Assembly: GCA_003008705.1 (NCBI GenBank)
Contig: PDUO01000003.1
Coordinates: 1,372,793 to 1,436,792, forward strand
DNA length: 64,000 nucleotides
Source: Pezicula radicicola
Lineage: Eukaryota; Ascomycota; Leotiomycetes; Helotiales; Dermateaceae
Reading direction: 5' to 3'
Both the position numbers and the translations under genes were made by a program. This document shows positions 24,601 through 34,247 of the stretch, piece after piece; positions within the stretch are counted from its first letter, which is position 1, and each line of letters opens with the position of its first letter. A model generated the notes under the pieces. The model saw nothing but the letters and a program-made list of their open reading frames with translations. It had not been told where the DNA came from and searched no databases.

Positions 24601-25303
24601 TAGCCCCACCCCAGCTACTACTGCCAATGAACCGCGGCGACAAAGTCCACCAAAGGAGCGGATCTTTGCACCAATACGCAGAAGGCTAGGAATCAAAGGA
24701 CTCAACTCTCCAGAAGAACCAGAGGATCCAGAAGAGCCAGAAGAGCCAGAGGAACAACCCGAGGATCGAACCCGGGTTCGAGCTTACAACGGAAGAATTT
24801 TCAAGGCCCAAAAATACATACAGGATAACGTTAATGCTGGAAGACATCCACTTCGTAGTCCTAAGAGTCCTCAGACACCAACACCAGCACAATCACCAGG
24901 AAATATCTTTTCGGAATCAACTCTCCAGGAGAAAGAGTGGACCCAATCGCCTCCACCTGCTCCAAAGCCGGGTAACGCGACTCTGCCCAGCATTTCGCAG
25001 GACGAGGCTGCCAAGGCCCAGAAAGCTAGAGAGCAAGCTGAAAAGTACAAACCAAAGAAGTCCTCCCGACTATGTGAGGTGCAGCATGCGTCTCCGCTTC
25101 ACGAGAAGGAAAATCTTGACCCAGCGCTTATGTCTATCTTGAATGATGATCCTCTCACATGGCCAGGGGATGCAGCGGTCAATGAGGCCGTAGCTCATAT
25201 CTCAGATGACGATATCATCGCAGGCCCTCCCACGGAGGATATCTTGGAGGCCTACCGGCAAAGCAACAGCGTCGACCATGCTGTTGACGCTATCTTCAAC
25301 TAA
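21637..25303 (+). CDS. unrecognised, mostly disordered protein with internal repeats
   Basis: Five exons: 21637-23166, 23219-23281, 23341-23400, 23451-23513, 23567-25303; 3453 nt, 1150 residues. Every intron is phase 0. The N-terminus is Lys/Arg-rich with bipartite NLS-like motifs (RKSRKK, KNRKRARAE), suggesting a nuclear protein. Residues ~205-325 hold four imperfect repeats around (Y/D/H)TPQ(V/I). A folded-looking block follows (VIYEPKRMTMIPATVARGP...WVNEEWAIYTKTPIGGF, ~383-440). Exons 2-4 are 20-21 codons each and resemble one another. The last exon has a folded patch (SLRIEEHILTHPAMLEIVKV), an acidic stretch, an EEPEDPEEPEEPEE run, an Arg/Lys/Glu-rich helix and a conserved-looking end (ILEAYRQSNSVDHAVDAIFN). 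I do not recognise the family and assign no function. Confidence 0.8.
22260..22620 (+). repeat. coding tandem repeat, (Y/D/H)TPQ(V/I) unit
   Basis: Inside the 21637 gene. Four degenerate units of about 27-34 codons, each with a Pro/Thr/Gln run, then (Y/D/H)TPQ(V/I), an Asn/Asp-rich segment and a Glu/Gln cluster (TPQVDRLNGDEVIQ, TPQIHSSNKEVVEE, TPQINNSNRDETIQ, TPQVDTNINGSKAIQ). Confidence 0.75.
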
Positions 25304-25634
25304 GTGTAGCATTCTTGCAGCGTATAGCTCGATTGTGAACTCTTGGCGATTACCCACCTGTCTGGTTATCTTATCGACAGAGCAACAGTACTCACCATGC
25401 TGTTGGCGTTATCGCCGATTGAGTAGCAATCTTGTAGCATAAAGCTCGCTTGCTAACTCTCCTTGCCATACCCGCCTGTTTGAATTTACGATCCCTGTCA
25501 CGGAAGAGGTCTAGGACGCCTACTGATAGAGCAGCAGCATAATCCATGCTATTGGAGTTATCTTTGATCGAGCGTAGCATTCTTGTAGCACTGAGCTCGT
25601 TTGTGAACTCTCATCGATACACCCACCTGTCTGG
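25231..25634 (+). repeat. three tandem degenerate copies of the gene's 3' end (~135 bp each)
   Basis: Copy 1 (25231-25365) is the last 24 codons plus stop and early 3' UTR of the 21637 gene. Copy 2 (25366-25498) and copy 3 (25499-25634) repeat the same sequence with substitutions, including GACCATGCTGTTGACGCTAT versus CACCATGCTGTTGGCGTTAT and the shared end (A)CCCACCTGTCTGG. Copy 3 still reads EEV-DAY--SSS--HAIGVIF with stops. The extra copies lie after the stop codon and are non-coding. Confidence 0.85.
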
Positions 25635-26471
25635 AACGCACCCTCGACCAATTTGAAATACATGGGATGAATGTCGGAGTTGAATGAATGGATTGACTAT
25701 TTGCATTTTGTTGGAGTTTAAGGGAGTCTGTTGGAGTTTACACAAGTTCTGTTTCAAGTCTGCTTTGGAGTTAGTGTTTTGGAGTCATAGCATCGGCGTT
25801 GTACGGGGCATAAGCATACATTGCATTCATCGTTGCATTTACCTCGAAGCAAAAATGGGGTTTGGGGGAGTTTTTTGATTTGCAGAGATGGAATGGGCGA
25901 TACCTTCTTCACACCCCACCAAGGAAGGGGAACATTCTGGTAGGTGGTGAATCGGTTCACTACTAAATTCTGTTTGGGACTATGCGAAAGTCAATACATG
26001 TAGAGTAATTGATGTAGAGATGAAAATTATCGAAATGAACAAATTCGAAATCAAAAGGACAAAACAAGATTCTGGATTTATCTTGCCTGGAATTGTGACT
26101 TTTTGATCTGAGCTCATTGGTATTACCCTTGCTATACCCCAGTCTTTCAGGATACTAGCAGGTGTATACATTACTAACTCGATCTAGGAATGGACAGGCC
26201 TTATCAGCAACATCTTTAACCTCCTTGCCAATTGACAATGCAAATTCCATAACATTAGCTTGTTGCAATTGATAAACGACTAACCAACTCGGATTTTCAC
26301 TTCTGATTTCACCAATAGAAGGCGAGATAAGAAGTGATTTGCACCTATTTCTGAGTCTCTATAGTTTCTGTCTACTGCTACAAACAATCTACAGATACAA
26401 TGAAAATGCCTAGATCAACTTTGCCTTTTATCCATGGATTCATGCTGCCAACCATGCTTCAGGATTTCTAA
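25635..26471. other. intergenic between convergent genes
   Basis: 3' region shared by the 21637 gene and SEC18. T-rich and A-rich stretches only. No gene or element is supported. Confidence 0.5.
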
Positions 26472-29106
26472 CTAATCTCTGGAAGACATAATCTGTTGTC
26501 TCATAACATCGGCAAATCTAGAAGGAGCCTCACCACCTCCACTTCTCCTACTCTCACCAACAGCAAGTAAGACTTTCTTGATACCTACACCTACCTGGTC
26601 TGTTCCAGTTGAATCTTGAAGCTCGTTGAGTGATTGAGCGATGTCGGATTCGCTCTCGAAGGCTTGGACTTCCCGGAGTACGGAGGCTAGTTCGCTGGCT
26701 GTGTTGACGTTTGGGACGGAGAGTTCGCGATTGAAGATTTGTTGGAGGTCGAGCATTTTGAGGACGGAACGTTGGGAAGTAGTGCCCAGGATTAGGAGAC
26801 GGCGGTCCTGTTTGGTGGTTAGTTTTCTTGCTTTGGAGAACGACAAACAAGGGCAGCGAGGCATGGAAAGAAAGAGGTTGTTGAAAATGGGGAGGTTGAG
26901 ACTTACTCCTGGTGGTTTCTTTGTGAGGAGAACCATAAGTGCTTGAAGAACGGGATTTGAGAATCGTGGGCCGATTGGAACCCATTCAATGATACGCTCA
27001 ATATTGTCTACCACGACGATATTCTGTGGAGACTTGTACGCATCTGTGAAGACCTTATTTAGGTAAGATACCTTGGATGATTCGCTAAAGCCAACCATGT
27101 TCTCGGCGGACACAAGTTTAATGAAGGGGAATTCTGACATCTTTGCGATCTTCGCTGCAAGAGCCGTCTTTCCAGACCCTGGAGGTCCGTGAAGGAGAAC
27201 GGAGAGTAGAGATGTGGTTTCGGACTTCGCAACAAGGTCGACAAAGAGCGAACCATCTTTGAGAATGTTCTCGATGTAGGGGCTAAAATGTAAAATGCCA
27301 GCTCCCATAGCCGTCTCGAGTTCCTCTTCAGAAACACCGAATGCAGGTTTGACTTCATCCAATGCATTCATGAAATCTGAACGGTTGACCTTCATGTTCT
27401 CAATGTCATCGCTTACACCGGCAACTGTTCCAACCTTGACATGTCGGTTGAATGCGAAGGACGAAGCCGACTTGACTAAACCTCCAATCTCAGCTCCGGA
27501 GAAGTTCTTGGTGAGATGAGCCAGCTCCTTGACATTAACGTCTGGGTCCATGACATTGTTATCTCGCATCTTCGAAGTATGGATCTTAAGGATTTGTGCT
27601 CTGCCGTGCTCATCGGGTAAGGAGATCTCCATATGAACTTCCAAACGTCCGGGACGCAGTAAAGCATCATCGATCATGTCCTTTCTGTTGGTCATACCAA
27701 TAAGAAGGATGTTGTTCAGCTGATCCACACCATCGAGCTTCGAGAGCAACTGATTGACAACACTGTCTCCGACACCAGTTCCACCACCAGTACTACCTCT
27801 CTGCTTGCAGACAGCATCCAGTTCGTCAAAAATAATTATGTGAAGACCACTCTCATCTCCCTTCTCCTTGTACTCCTTCTCTGCGTCGGCAAACATCTTT
27901 CGGATATTCTCTTCAGACTGACCAACGTACTTATTCAAAACTTCAGGACCATTGATAACCTTGGGCTCTCTTGAATTCAACATCTGTCCAATTTTGCGTG
28001 CAATAAGAGTCTTTCCAGTACCAGGAGGTCCATAAAGCAAGATACCCTTCACGTGCTGAATACCCAACTTTTCAATAAGTCCTGGAGGAAAGATACGTGA
28101 GGCGAAGGCTCTTCGGAAAATAGAACCAAACTCAGTATCCAAACCACCAATTCCCATATCCTCAAATTTGAAGTCCGGAGCAATGATAGAATTGGCAGCC
28201 GGTCGTTTTGCTGACCCTTTGAGCTTGATTGGTGACTTGGCATCTTTGTAGAAAGTAATTGGTGTCTGTCTAGTCAAAATACCTCGTGCCATAGGATTAT
28301 TGGAAGTCGGAGCCTGAGTGCTTTTCTCCATACTCAGGTCAACTAGCTGGACAGTTTTCACGATAAACATCAAGGGGATATTCTTGAGATCCATAATGAG
28401 CCTTTGTCCAGGAGCGAAGATCTGATTCTCATAGAATTGGATGAAGATATCTGCCAGCATATCCTGATCATATGGAGTCTCAGTGATCTTCTTGGCGGAA
28501 GCAAAACCTACTTCCACATCCAGAGATCCGAGATAACTATGTCCACCTTGCGAAAAAGGATCGTAGAGCTCAGCTTGTACGGGGTCCATCAGTCCAACGT
28601 CACACCATGTTCGCTGCGGATCCGACAAGCTTATAGCTCCAGCAGGGAAACCATTTGTAGGCCTTCCTGTCACTACATAGCGGCCATTGAGGAGTATATA
28701 TGGGTCGGTTCCATCACTGTTTTTTTGGAAGTCGCTGGGTGATACAGCACACCTAAGAAAAGGCTTGTCAGCGCTGGCTTTGGACATTAGAAAGCACCCA
28801 AGCAACTCACACATTCTGATAGATGTACTGGGTCCCCAGTGTCTTGTCCTCCACCTTGGTTATCCTCAACTGCTTCGTCATGCCCGGAGAATGAGGGACC
28901 TGCGTTCTTCCCACCGGAGGTCTTCCAGGCATGGCCTGTCTCTGCGGCGACGTAGGCCCTCCATATCCGCCGCTTCCTCTTTGATTATATCCAGCCATCT
29001 GATCGTCCCGCGGTGGTGGTGGGGGAGCTCGATTATAGCCCGGATCGCCTCCAGAGGCTCTTCCAGCCTTCGGGCCCTGGCCGAAGAGGTTCATTCGATT
29101 GTTCAT
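26472..29106 (-). CDS. SEC18: vesicular-fusion ATPase Sec18/NSF
   Basis: Three exons: 29106-28811, 28752-26907, 26807-26472; 2478 nt, 825 residues. Introns are 58 nt (Val codon split, giving YQNVCAVSPSDF) and 99 nt (phase 0). Domain order: a Gly/Pro/Gln-rich N-terminal extension (~1-70) typical of filamentous fungi, the N-domain that binds alpha-SNAP/Sec17, AAA D1 with GPPGTGKT (~339), IIIFDELDAV and the second region of homology ending RPGRLEVH, and AAA D2 with GPPGSGKT (~623) and VVVDNIERI. Sec18 hexamers take apart cis-SNARE complexes after membrane fusion throughout the secretory and endocytic pathways. An unspliced reading of intron 2 stays open, so it could be misannotated as coding; splicing restores the family sequence PPG-DRRLLILGTTS. 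Divergent from the LENG1-like gene. Confidence 0.96.
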
Positions 29107-29571
29107 GTTGCGCGCAGTTGTAATTTGATTTGGACGTTGTTTCCTGGGGTATAATGGGCGGGTTTAAATATAGTGATTGGTTTTGCAAGGCACCAGCCTT
29201 GTAGAAGTGTATGTGTCTTTTGACTACGAGGGTGGCAATGAGTCAATAGTTAGAGAACAGATACACCATTTCCTTCAATAAAGGAATCGGTCGAGTCTAG
29301 TTTCTGTAGAAGTGAGGGAATGATGTGATATTCGCAAGGTAAAGGCAAAGAAGGCAAAATGAAGCTCTCATGGGTTACTCCATTTCTTGTCCGTCTGCTG
29401 TCTCTCACACGTTTCGCCTCAGCGACTGGAGGCGAGTCGTCTGCTTTGACCCTGGGCATCCGGCTGAATCTCCCCGCAGCAAGCTCCGAACCCTTGGATT
29501 CGCAGCCTCTCCTCAGCCTCGACCCCAACCTCTTTGTTCAGTACGGCTCAAACGAACTCAGAATTCCCATA
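29107..29571. promoter_or_regulatory. divergent promoter region, SEC18 / LENG1-like gene
   Basis: 465 bp between the two start codons. No TATA box stands out. A frame from 29359 is open and in frame with the ATG at 29572; it is treated as leader (see the next gene). Confidence 0.4.
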
Positions 29572-30650
29572 ATGCCTCTGTAAGTATTTAAATCATCGTC
29601 CGGTATGTGGCTAAAGCTGATGTTGGTTCTATTAGACAGCTGCTTGGGAAGAAGTCATGGAACGTCTACAATCACGATAACATCGAGAAAGTCAAGCGTG
29701 ATGAGGCAGCAGCGCGAGCTAAAGAGGAGGCCGAGGAGCAGCGCATGCAAGAAATAGATGCCCAAAGACGCATTCAAATACTACGAGGTGAAGAACCTAC
29801 ACCCCTGCCCGAAATCGAAGAAGCTCCTGATGATGGTGGACGAAAGAGACGTTCAGATGATGGATCGGGAAGGGAGCGCAAGAGACTGCGTAGAGGCTAT
29901 GGCGAGAATGAAACAGATTGGGAGATGCGACTAGCTCAAGAGCAGAGTCAGGCATCGAATATGGACAGGCAAGTAGTACTACGAAAACCAACGACGGCAG
30001 ATGTGCCGCTGGTAGACCATTCAGGCCATATCGACTTGTTCCCCCAAGAGCATAAGAAGGTATCAGTGGAGAAGAACGCAGATGCCGAGAGGGAGAAGAA
30101 GAAAAAGGAGAGGGAACTGGAAGACCAATATACTATGCGTTTTTCAAATGCTGCGGGCTTTAAACAAGGGCTCGACAATCCATGGTACTCGAAAGTTACT
30201 GCTGGAATAGAGACAGACGATGAGCCTGTTTCCAAAGATGTATGGGGAAATGAGGATCCAAGACGCAAGCAGAGACAAACGGCGAGAATTGTAGCCAGTG
30301 ACCCTCTTGCTGCTATGCGACAAGGAGCTGCTAAGGTGAGGCAAGTTGAGCGAGAGCGGAAACGCTGGAGAGAAGAAAAAGAAAAGGAAATTGAACAGCT
30401 GGAGGCCGAAGAGCGTAGGAAACGTAGGAAGAGAAGATATGAGGGTTATGAGAAAGAAGATGACTTGGAGGACTTTAGCTTGGACAGACCCGAGAGGTCG
30501 TCACCAAGACACAGAGATGGTGATCGTGAAAGAGAGAGGAGACATAGGCATAAGGAGCCTAGACGAAGCTCTCACAGAGATGAAAGCCATAGACACAGAC
30601 ATAGGGATGAAGACCGGAGGCATAGGCACCAGCACAGGTCAAGGGATTGA
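29572..30650 (+). CDS. LENG1-like protein with N-terminal CIR_N domain
   Basis: Exons 29572-29579 and 29636-30650; 340 residues. The first exon has only 8 coding bases (Met-Pro plus two bases); the 56-nt intron is GTAAGT...TAG. The start MPLQLLGKKSWNVYNHDNIE matches the conserved N-terminus of LENG1-like proteins (CIR_N domain), followed by KVKRDEAAARAKEEAEEQ. After an acidic middle, a helix of alternating Arg/Lys/Glu leads to an Arg/Asp/His/Ser-rich tail (~290-340), as in splicing-associated proteins. A role in pre-mRNA splicing is likely from domain company, not demonstrated. The frame extends upstream to an ATG at 29359, but family homology begins at 29572, so I use the latter. Ends 95 bp from the convergent next gene. 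Confidence 0.88.
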
Positions 30651-30745
30651 ACAAATCTAATTAGCACTATAGCAGCACAAACAGCCACCTAACCGGGTAT
30701 CCACAAATCACAGATATAGACAAACTTCACCTTTGAACACAGCCC

Positions 30746-31375
30746 TCAGTACTCAATTTTAACCTCCTTCATCTCAGCCTTGACCAACATGGTCATATCC
30801 CTCGACTCCAAACACTCCAACGCAGCGAAAACATCCTTATACAATCCCTCCCCCATCCCCTCCTTCTTATTAGAATAAATATCCAAGCCAGCCGGCGTGA
30901 ACATACTCGGAGCAAAATACGTAACAACCCATCTCTCATCACCTCTCTCACCCCAACCCAGAACCTCCCAATGAGAACTAGCAATCTTCAACCAACCCTT
31001 ACCCCTCCAATTCCAGCCACCTTCTCCATCCGGCGTATCAATACCCTTTATAGATTTCGGTTGAGGTAACAATGTTCGAGAGGTCGGTTCTGAACAGACT
31101 TCATCGTCGAGTAGTGATGGTCCTTCTGGCGTTGATGGAGGAATGATCTTGTAGGTTATGCGTACGTTCTTCGCTTTCCGCCACATGGGGAGTGTACTGT
31201 GAGTTACAGACCATGTTCCTTCAAGCCATTGGAGAGAGGGAAATGTGAAGGTTGTTTGGGGGGGGACTGTTGGGTTGTATTGTTTTGGAATGCGTAGAGT
31301 TATGGGTGGATGTGTAGATGTTGATGGTGGTGATGCTTTTGAAACGGGTGTTGTAGAGGCTGCTGTTTCCGTCAT
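30746..31375 (-). CDS. small lipocalin-like fungal protein
   Basis: Single-exon frame of 209 residues. After a Ser/Thr/Pro-rich N-terminus (1-40), the segment FPSLQWLEGTWSVTHSTLPM is followed by alternating hydrophobic strands (NVRITYKI, WNWRGKGWLKIASSHWEVLGW, ERWVVTYFAPSMF, AGLDIYS). The LEGTW opening and strand pattern resemble lipocalin or nitrobindin-like beta barrels, which bind small hydrophobic ligands or haem. This is inference from pattern only. The end is a helix and a short strand (LVKAEMKEVKIEY). No signal peptide or membrane segment, so probably cytosolic. The ATG at 31375 is the first in the frame. Function unknown. Confidence 0.75.
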   Translation of the reverse strand: MTETAASTTPVSKASPPSTSTHPPITLRIPKQYNPTVPPQTTFTFPSLQWLEGTWSVTHSTLPMWRKAKNVRITYKIIPPSTPEGPSLLDDEVCSEPTSRTLLPQPKSIKGIDTPDGEGGWNWRGKGWLKIASSHWEVLGWGERGDERWVVTYFAPSMFTPAGLDIYSNKKEGMGEGLYKDVFAALECLESRDMTMLVKAEMKEVKIEY

Positions 31376-31902
31376 CCTTGTGATCTGTGAATTCTTGAAG
31401 GAATATTTTGTCAGTCTTGCTCAACTTAACGGAATATGATGTCACACTTACCTGGGTATATTGTTTATCGGTACCGTATCTATTTCTCAAGGATCGATAG
31501 CCGTTCGTTGTCGATACTCGATAGCTTCAAAGCTCAGACCTTCGATACCAAACTGTCTCAAAACTTGATATTTATCTGCAGTATCAAAGTATCCTGAATC
31601 TATAAGATCTAATCTGAACCAAAGCATCTGGTTTATACAGTAGCAAAGCTCGCATGAAGTCGGTTTCTTGGAAAGATATAAACTTCCACGCGCTGAGCTG
31701 GCATTGACTTGTGATGTAAACAGGCAGGGAAGCTGAGATCGTCTCTAAGGTCTAGGTAAGGCTGGCCCGTAGCCTCGTTCTCGCCTTATTTTGTCCTACT
31801 GAGCCTTCAAGCTGCACATATCCCTGCAACTTGCCAAAGCTCGTAAAAGCTACCCCTCCACCACTTCACTCCACTCCACTCCGCGATTGAACAAAAATCA
31901 TC
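31376..31902. promoter_or_regulatory. divergent promoter region
   Basis: 527 bp between the lipocalin-like gene and the 31903 gene. A GTAAGT-type donor lies on the minus strand near 31451 and could belong to a 5'-UTR intron of the 30746 gene. No other signal is seen. Confidence 0.35.
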
Positions 31903-32726
31903 ATGGCTTCAGACGATGAAGACTCCGCAGCAGCAATGGCCGCAATGATGGGCTTTAGCACCTTCGGAACCCAAGGAAACCCAACCAAGAAACGCAAATT
32001 CAATGCTGCAACGGACGCTTTTGTCGGTGGGCGGGAACTAGAATCTCTTGACAAAGGAGGCAGGAAAGGACAAGGAAGTGGTGGGAATACAATTCCCTTG
32101 GGAAGACCTAGAGTTCTGGGTACTCCAGCAATGAAGACTGAGAATGATGAAGAGATTGATTTGGAGGACGAGGGAGAGGACATGGGCCCAAACTACATGG
32201 ATACGAGTTTGCCTCCTCCGATGGAGATGGAGCAAGGTGTGTCGGTCCAGCCAGCGCTCGCTGCACCAGTGATCCCTCAGCAACAGCAGAATCCTCATTA
32301 TGGACCAGGCCCGGCTTTCAGTGATACGGCATCCATTGCTAGTAGTTCGAGAGGACATGGCCATGGACGTGGTGGGCAGAGGAATGAGTTGTGGTATGTG
32401 GGTTATTATGACCCAAGGTACGAAGTTATTTCTTGCGATCCTACTTCCCCTTCCCATGCGATGAATACCAAATAGAGTCAAGCACTGAAGTTTGCCCGTG
32501 TAAAAAGCGGTGCTGCTGTTGATGTTACACCAAATAAAAGTATCTGATCCGATGAACCTTTCCAAAGCATTCTTGATTTCCTTTTTTGCTCTTTTCATTT
32601 AACGCATGACATTTGGAATGATTGGTGCTGACTTCAGAAAGCTTCAATGAGAATCCCTGGGCGCGTTTGGAGAACCAACTCGGACTTGAGTCGAAAGGCA
32701 GCTGGCTCGAACGTGAAAAAAGATGA
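31903..32726 (+). CDS. small conserved fungal protein ending WYVGYYDPSFNENPW
   Basis: Exons 31903-32417 and 32642-32726; 199 residues. The intron is 224 nt, long for this genome. The acceptor is the AG at 32640-32641; the CAG four bases earlier would put a stop in frame. Correct splicing gives YYDPSFNENPWARLENQLGLES and the end WLEREKR. The N-terminus is acidic and Ala/Met-rich (SDDEDSAAAMAAMMGFSTF), then a basic NLS-like KKRKF, a Gly-rich linker, an acidic patch, and a His/Gly/Arg-rich stretch before the C-terminal motif. The C-terminal block looks conserved and is probably the functional part. The protein is likely nuclear. I do not recognise a named family. Confidence 0.8.
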
Positions 32727-34247
32727 TTTGGCTACGGATCGGCCTACAGCAGCCGATATATCTAGTTCTTGACTTGATAGCTGACTGAGCTCTATGCTTC
32801 CAAAATCTTCAAACCCGGAGGCGACTTTGCTCTAGATTGGATCACAAGTCTCAATACTGCATCATTGGACCTTAGATTCAATATCAATTCATCCCATGAA
32901 CCGATTCCAATCAAACAGCTCTAGGCGACAAACCCAAAGAACCTTGCGCAACTTTTCTCGACAGCAGCTTCACAGCTCATGGCTACAAAGACATCAATAC
33001 TCACCTCTTCCCACCTCACATCACACAAACACCCACCATACCTCACAATGCCAAACACAACACACACCACATAACACCAAAACCCCTCAGTGAGTACCAG
33101 CCCTTTCCCCCGGCCACGACCACAAACAATAAAAACACCTGCCCATCTCATAAACAATTTTACTAAAACCAACCTAGATCAGAAGCCTTAAAAGAGTCAA
33201 CCCCCTCCCCCCATAAACCCAAAGTTTCAGATGCCGCAGCATAGCAAAATTGCAAATACTGTCTATCAAAGTACCTCCTCTAGTTAACTGTAATTTCATA
33301 TTAAATCACAAGAGATTTAGCAAACATACATGGGAGCTGGGTCTTACCTTTCTATGCTTTGATTTAGTCAATCCTCTACCGTCACAGGTATTTTTTGTCT
33401 ATGAGCCTCTTCAATACAGTGTGCAGCTCAATGGACGGTTATCTTCGAATCCTCCTAGTTACGTAATTCCACTCAATTTGACAATACCGTGAATTTCTTG
33501 ATACAAGCTCCTGGGTAATAGAAGGGGAAGAACTCTTAGAGATCACAGGAAAAAAGCAAACACACAAGCATAGATTTCAGCATAGAGCTATATTCCGGCT
33601 ATCACCATACACATAACAGCTAGCTATCAACTCTACACCTAAACCGTTGCATTCCCCTGCCCTCCTTCTGAACTCTCCCACAGCACTCACAGCAACGGCC
33701 AAAACACAAAGCCCCGGGTATATTCATCCACCACCAATCCATCACAACCGCAACCATATCAGTTCCCAACTACTCCATGGCCCATGTTTATCCCCCGAGT
33801 CCTGCAATGCAAATGCCACCCAATGCCACCAAAAGCTCAAAAACAACACCGCAACACAAAATAGGAAAATCGTACAGCCATTGCCGTAGCAAGAGGACTC
33901 CTAACGCATCGCTGCAACATGCTACAGGTCGTCATAACAATCAAACATAACAGGACAATATAGGGTACACAGTAGGGACAGTCAAACTAAAACAAAACGC
34001 AGGTTACAGCCAATTACAAGCATATTTTATGCCAAGAAAAAAGGACATTGAAGTGAAGAACATAATGTAGTACAAGAAAAGAAAAAGAAAAAGAAACGTT
34101 CCAAGGAAGGTTTTTGATCTCCATCTAATAATGGAGACTATGAGTCTGTAAGGAAATTGGTCTCAAGCCGCGTCGAGTGGTGATGATAATATTTTTGTGA
34201 AGTGGTCCGGGAAATGAAAGTCGAGAATATTGTGGGTTCAGAGGTTA
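32727..34247. other. intergenic, 1.5 kb
   Basis: Convergent space between the 31903 gene and LTE1. Short frames at 32896-33093, 33250-33492 and 33647-33889 are low-complexity (His/Thr/Ser-rich) and lack convincing codon structure. Nothing else is supported. Confidence 0.5.

Noticed and set aside
26808..26906. SEC18 intron 2 as coding sequence, since it has no stop.
   Set aside because: It has clean GTAAGT and CAG ends and a CTAAC branch site, and removing it restores the conserved LLILGTTS strand directly after KKPPG.
29359..29571. In-frame N-terminal extension of the LENG1-like protein starting MKLSWVTPF.
   Set aside because: Family homology begins at MPL in exon 1; the extension looks like leader sequence. 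Not excluded without transcript data.
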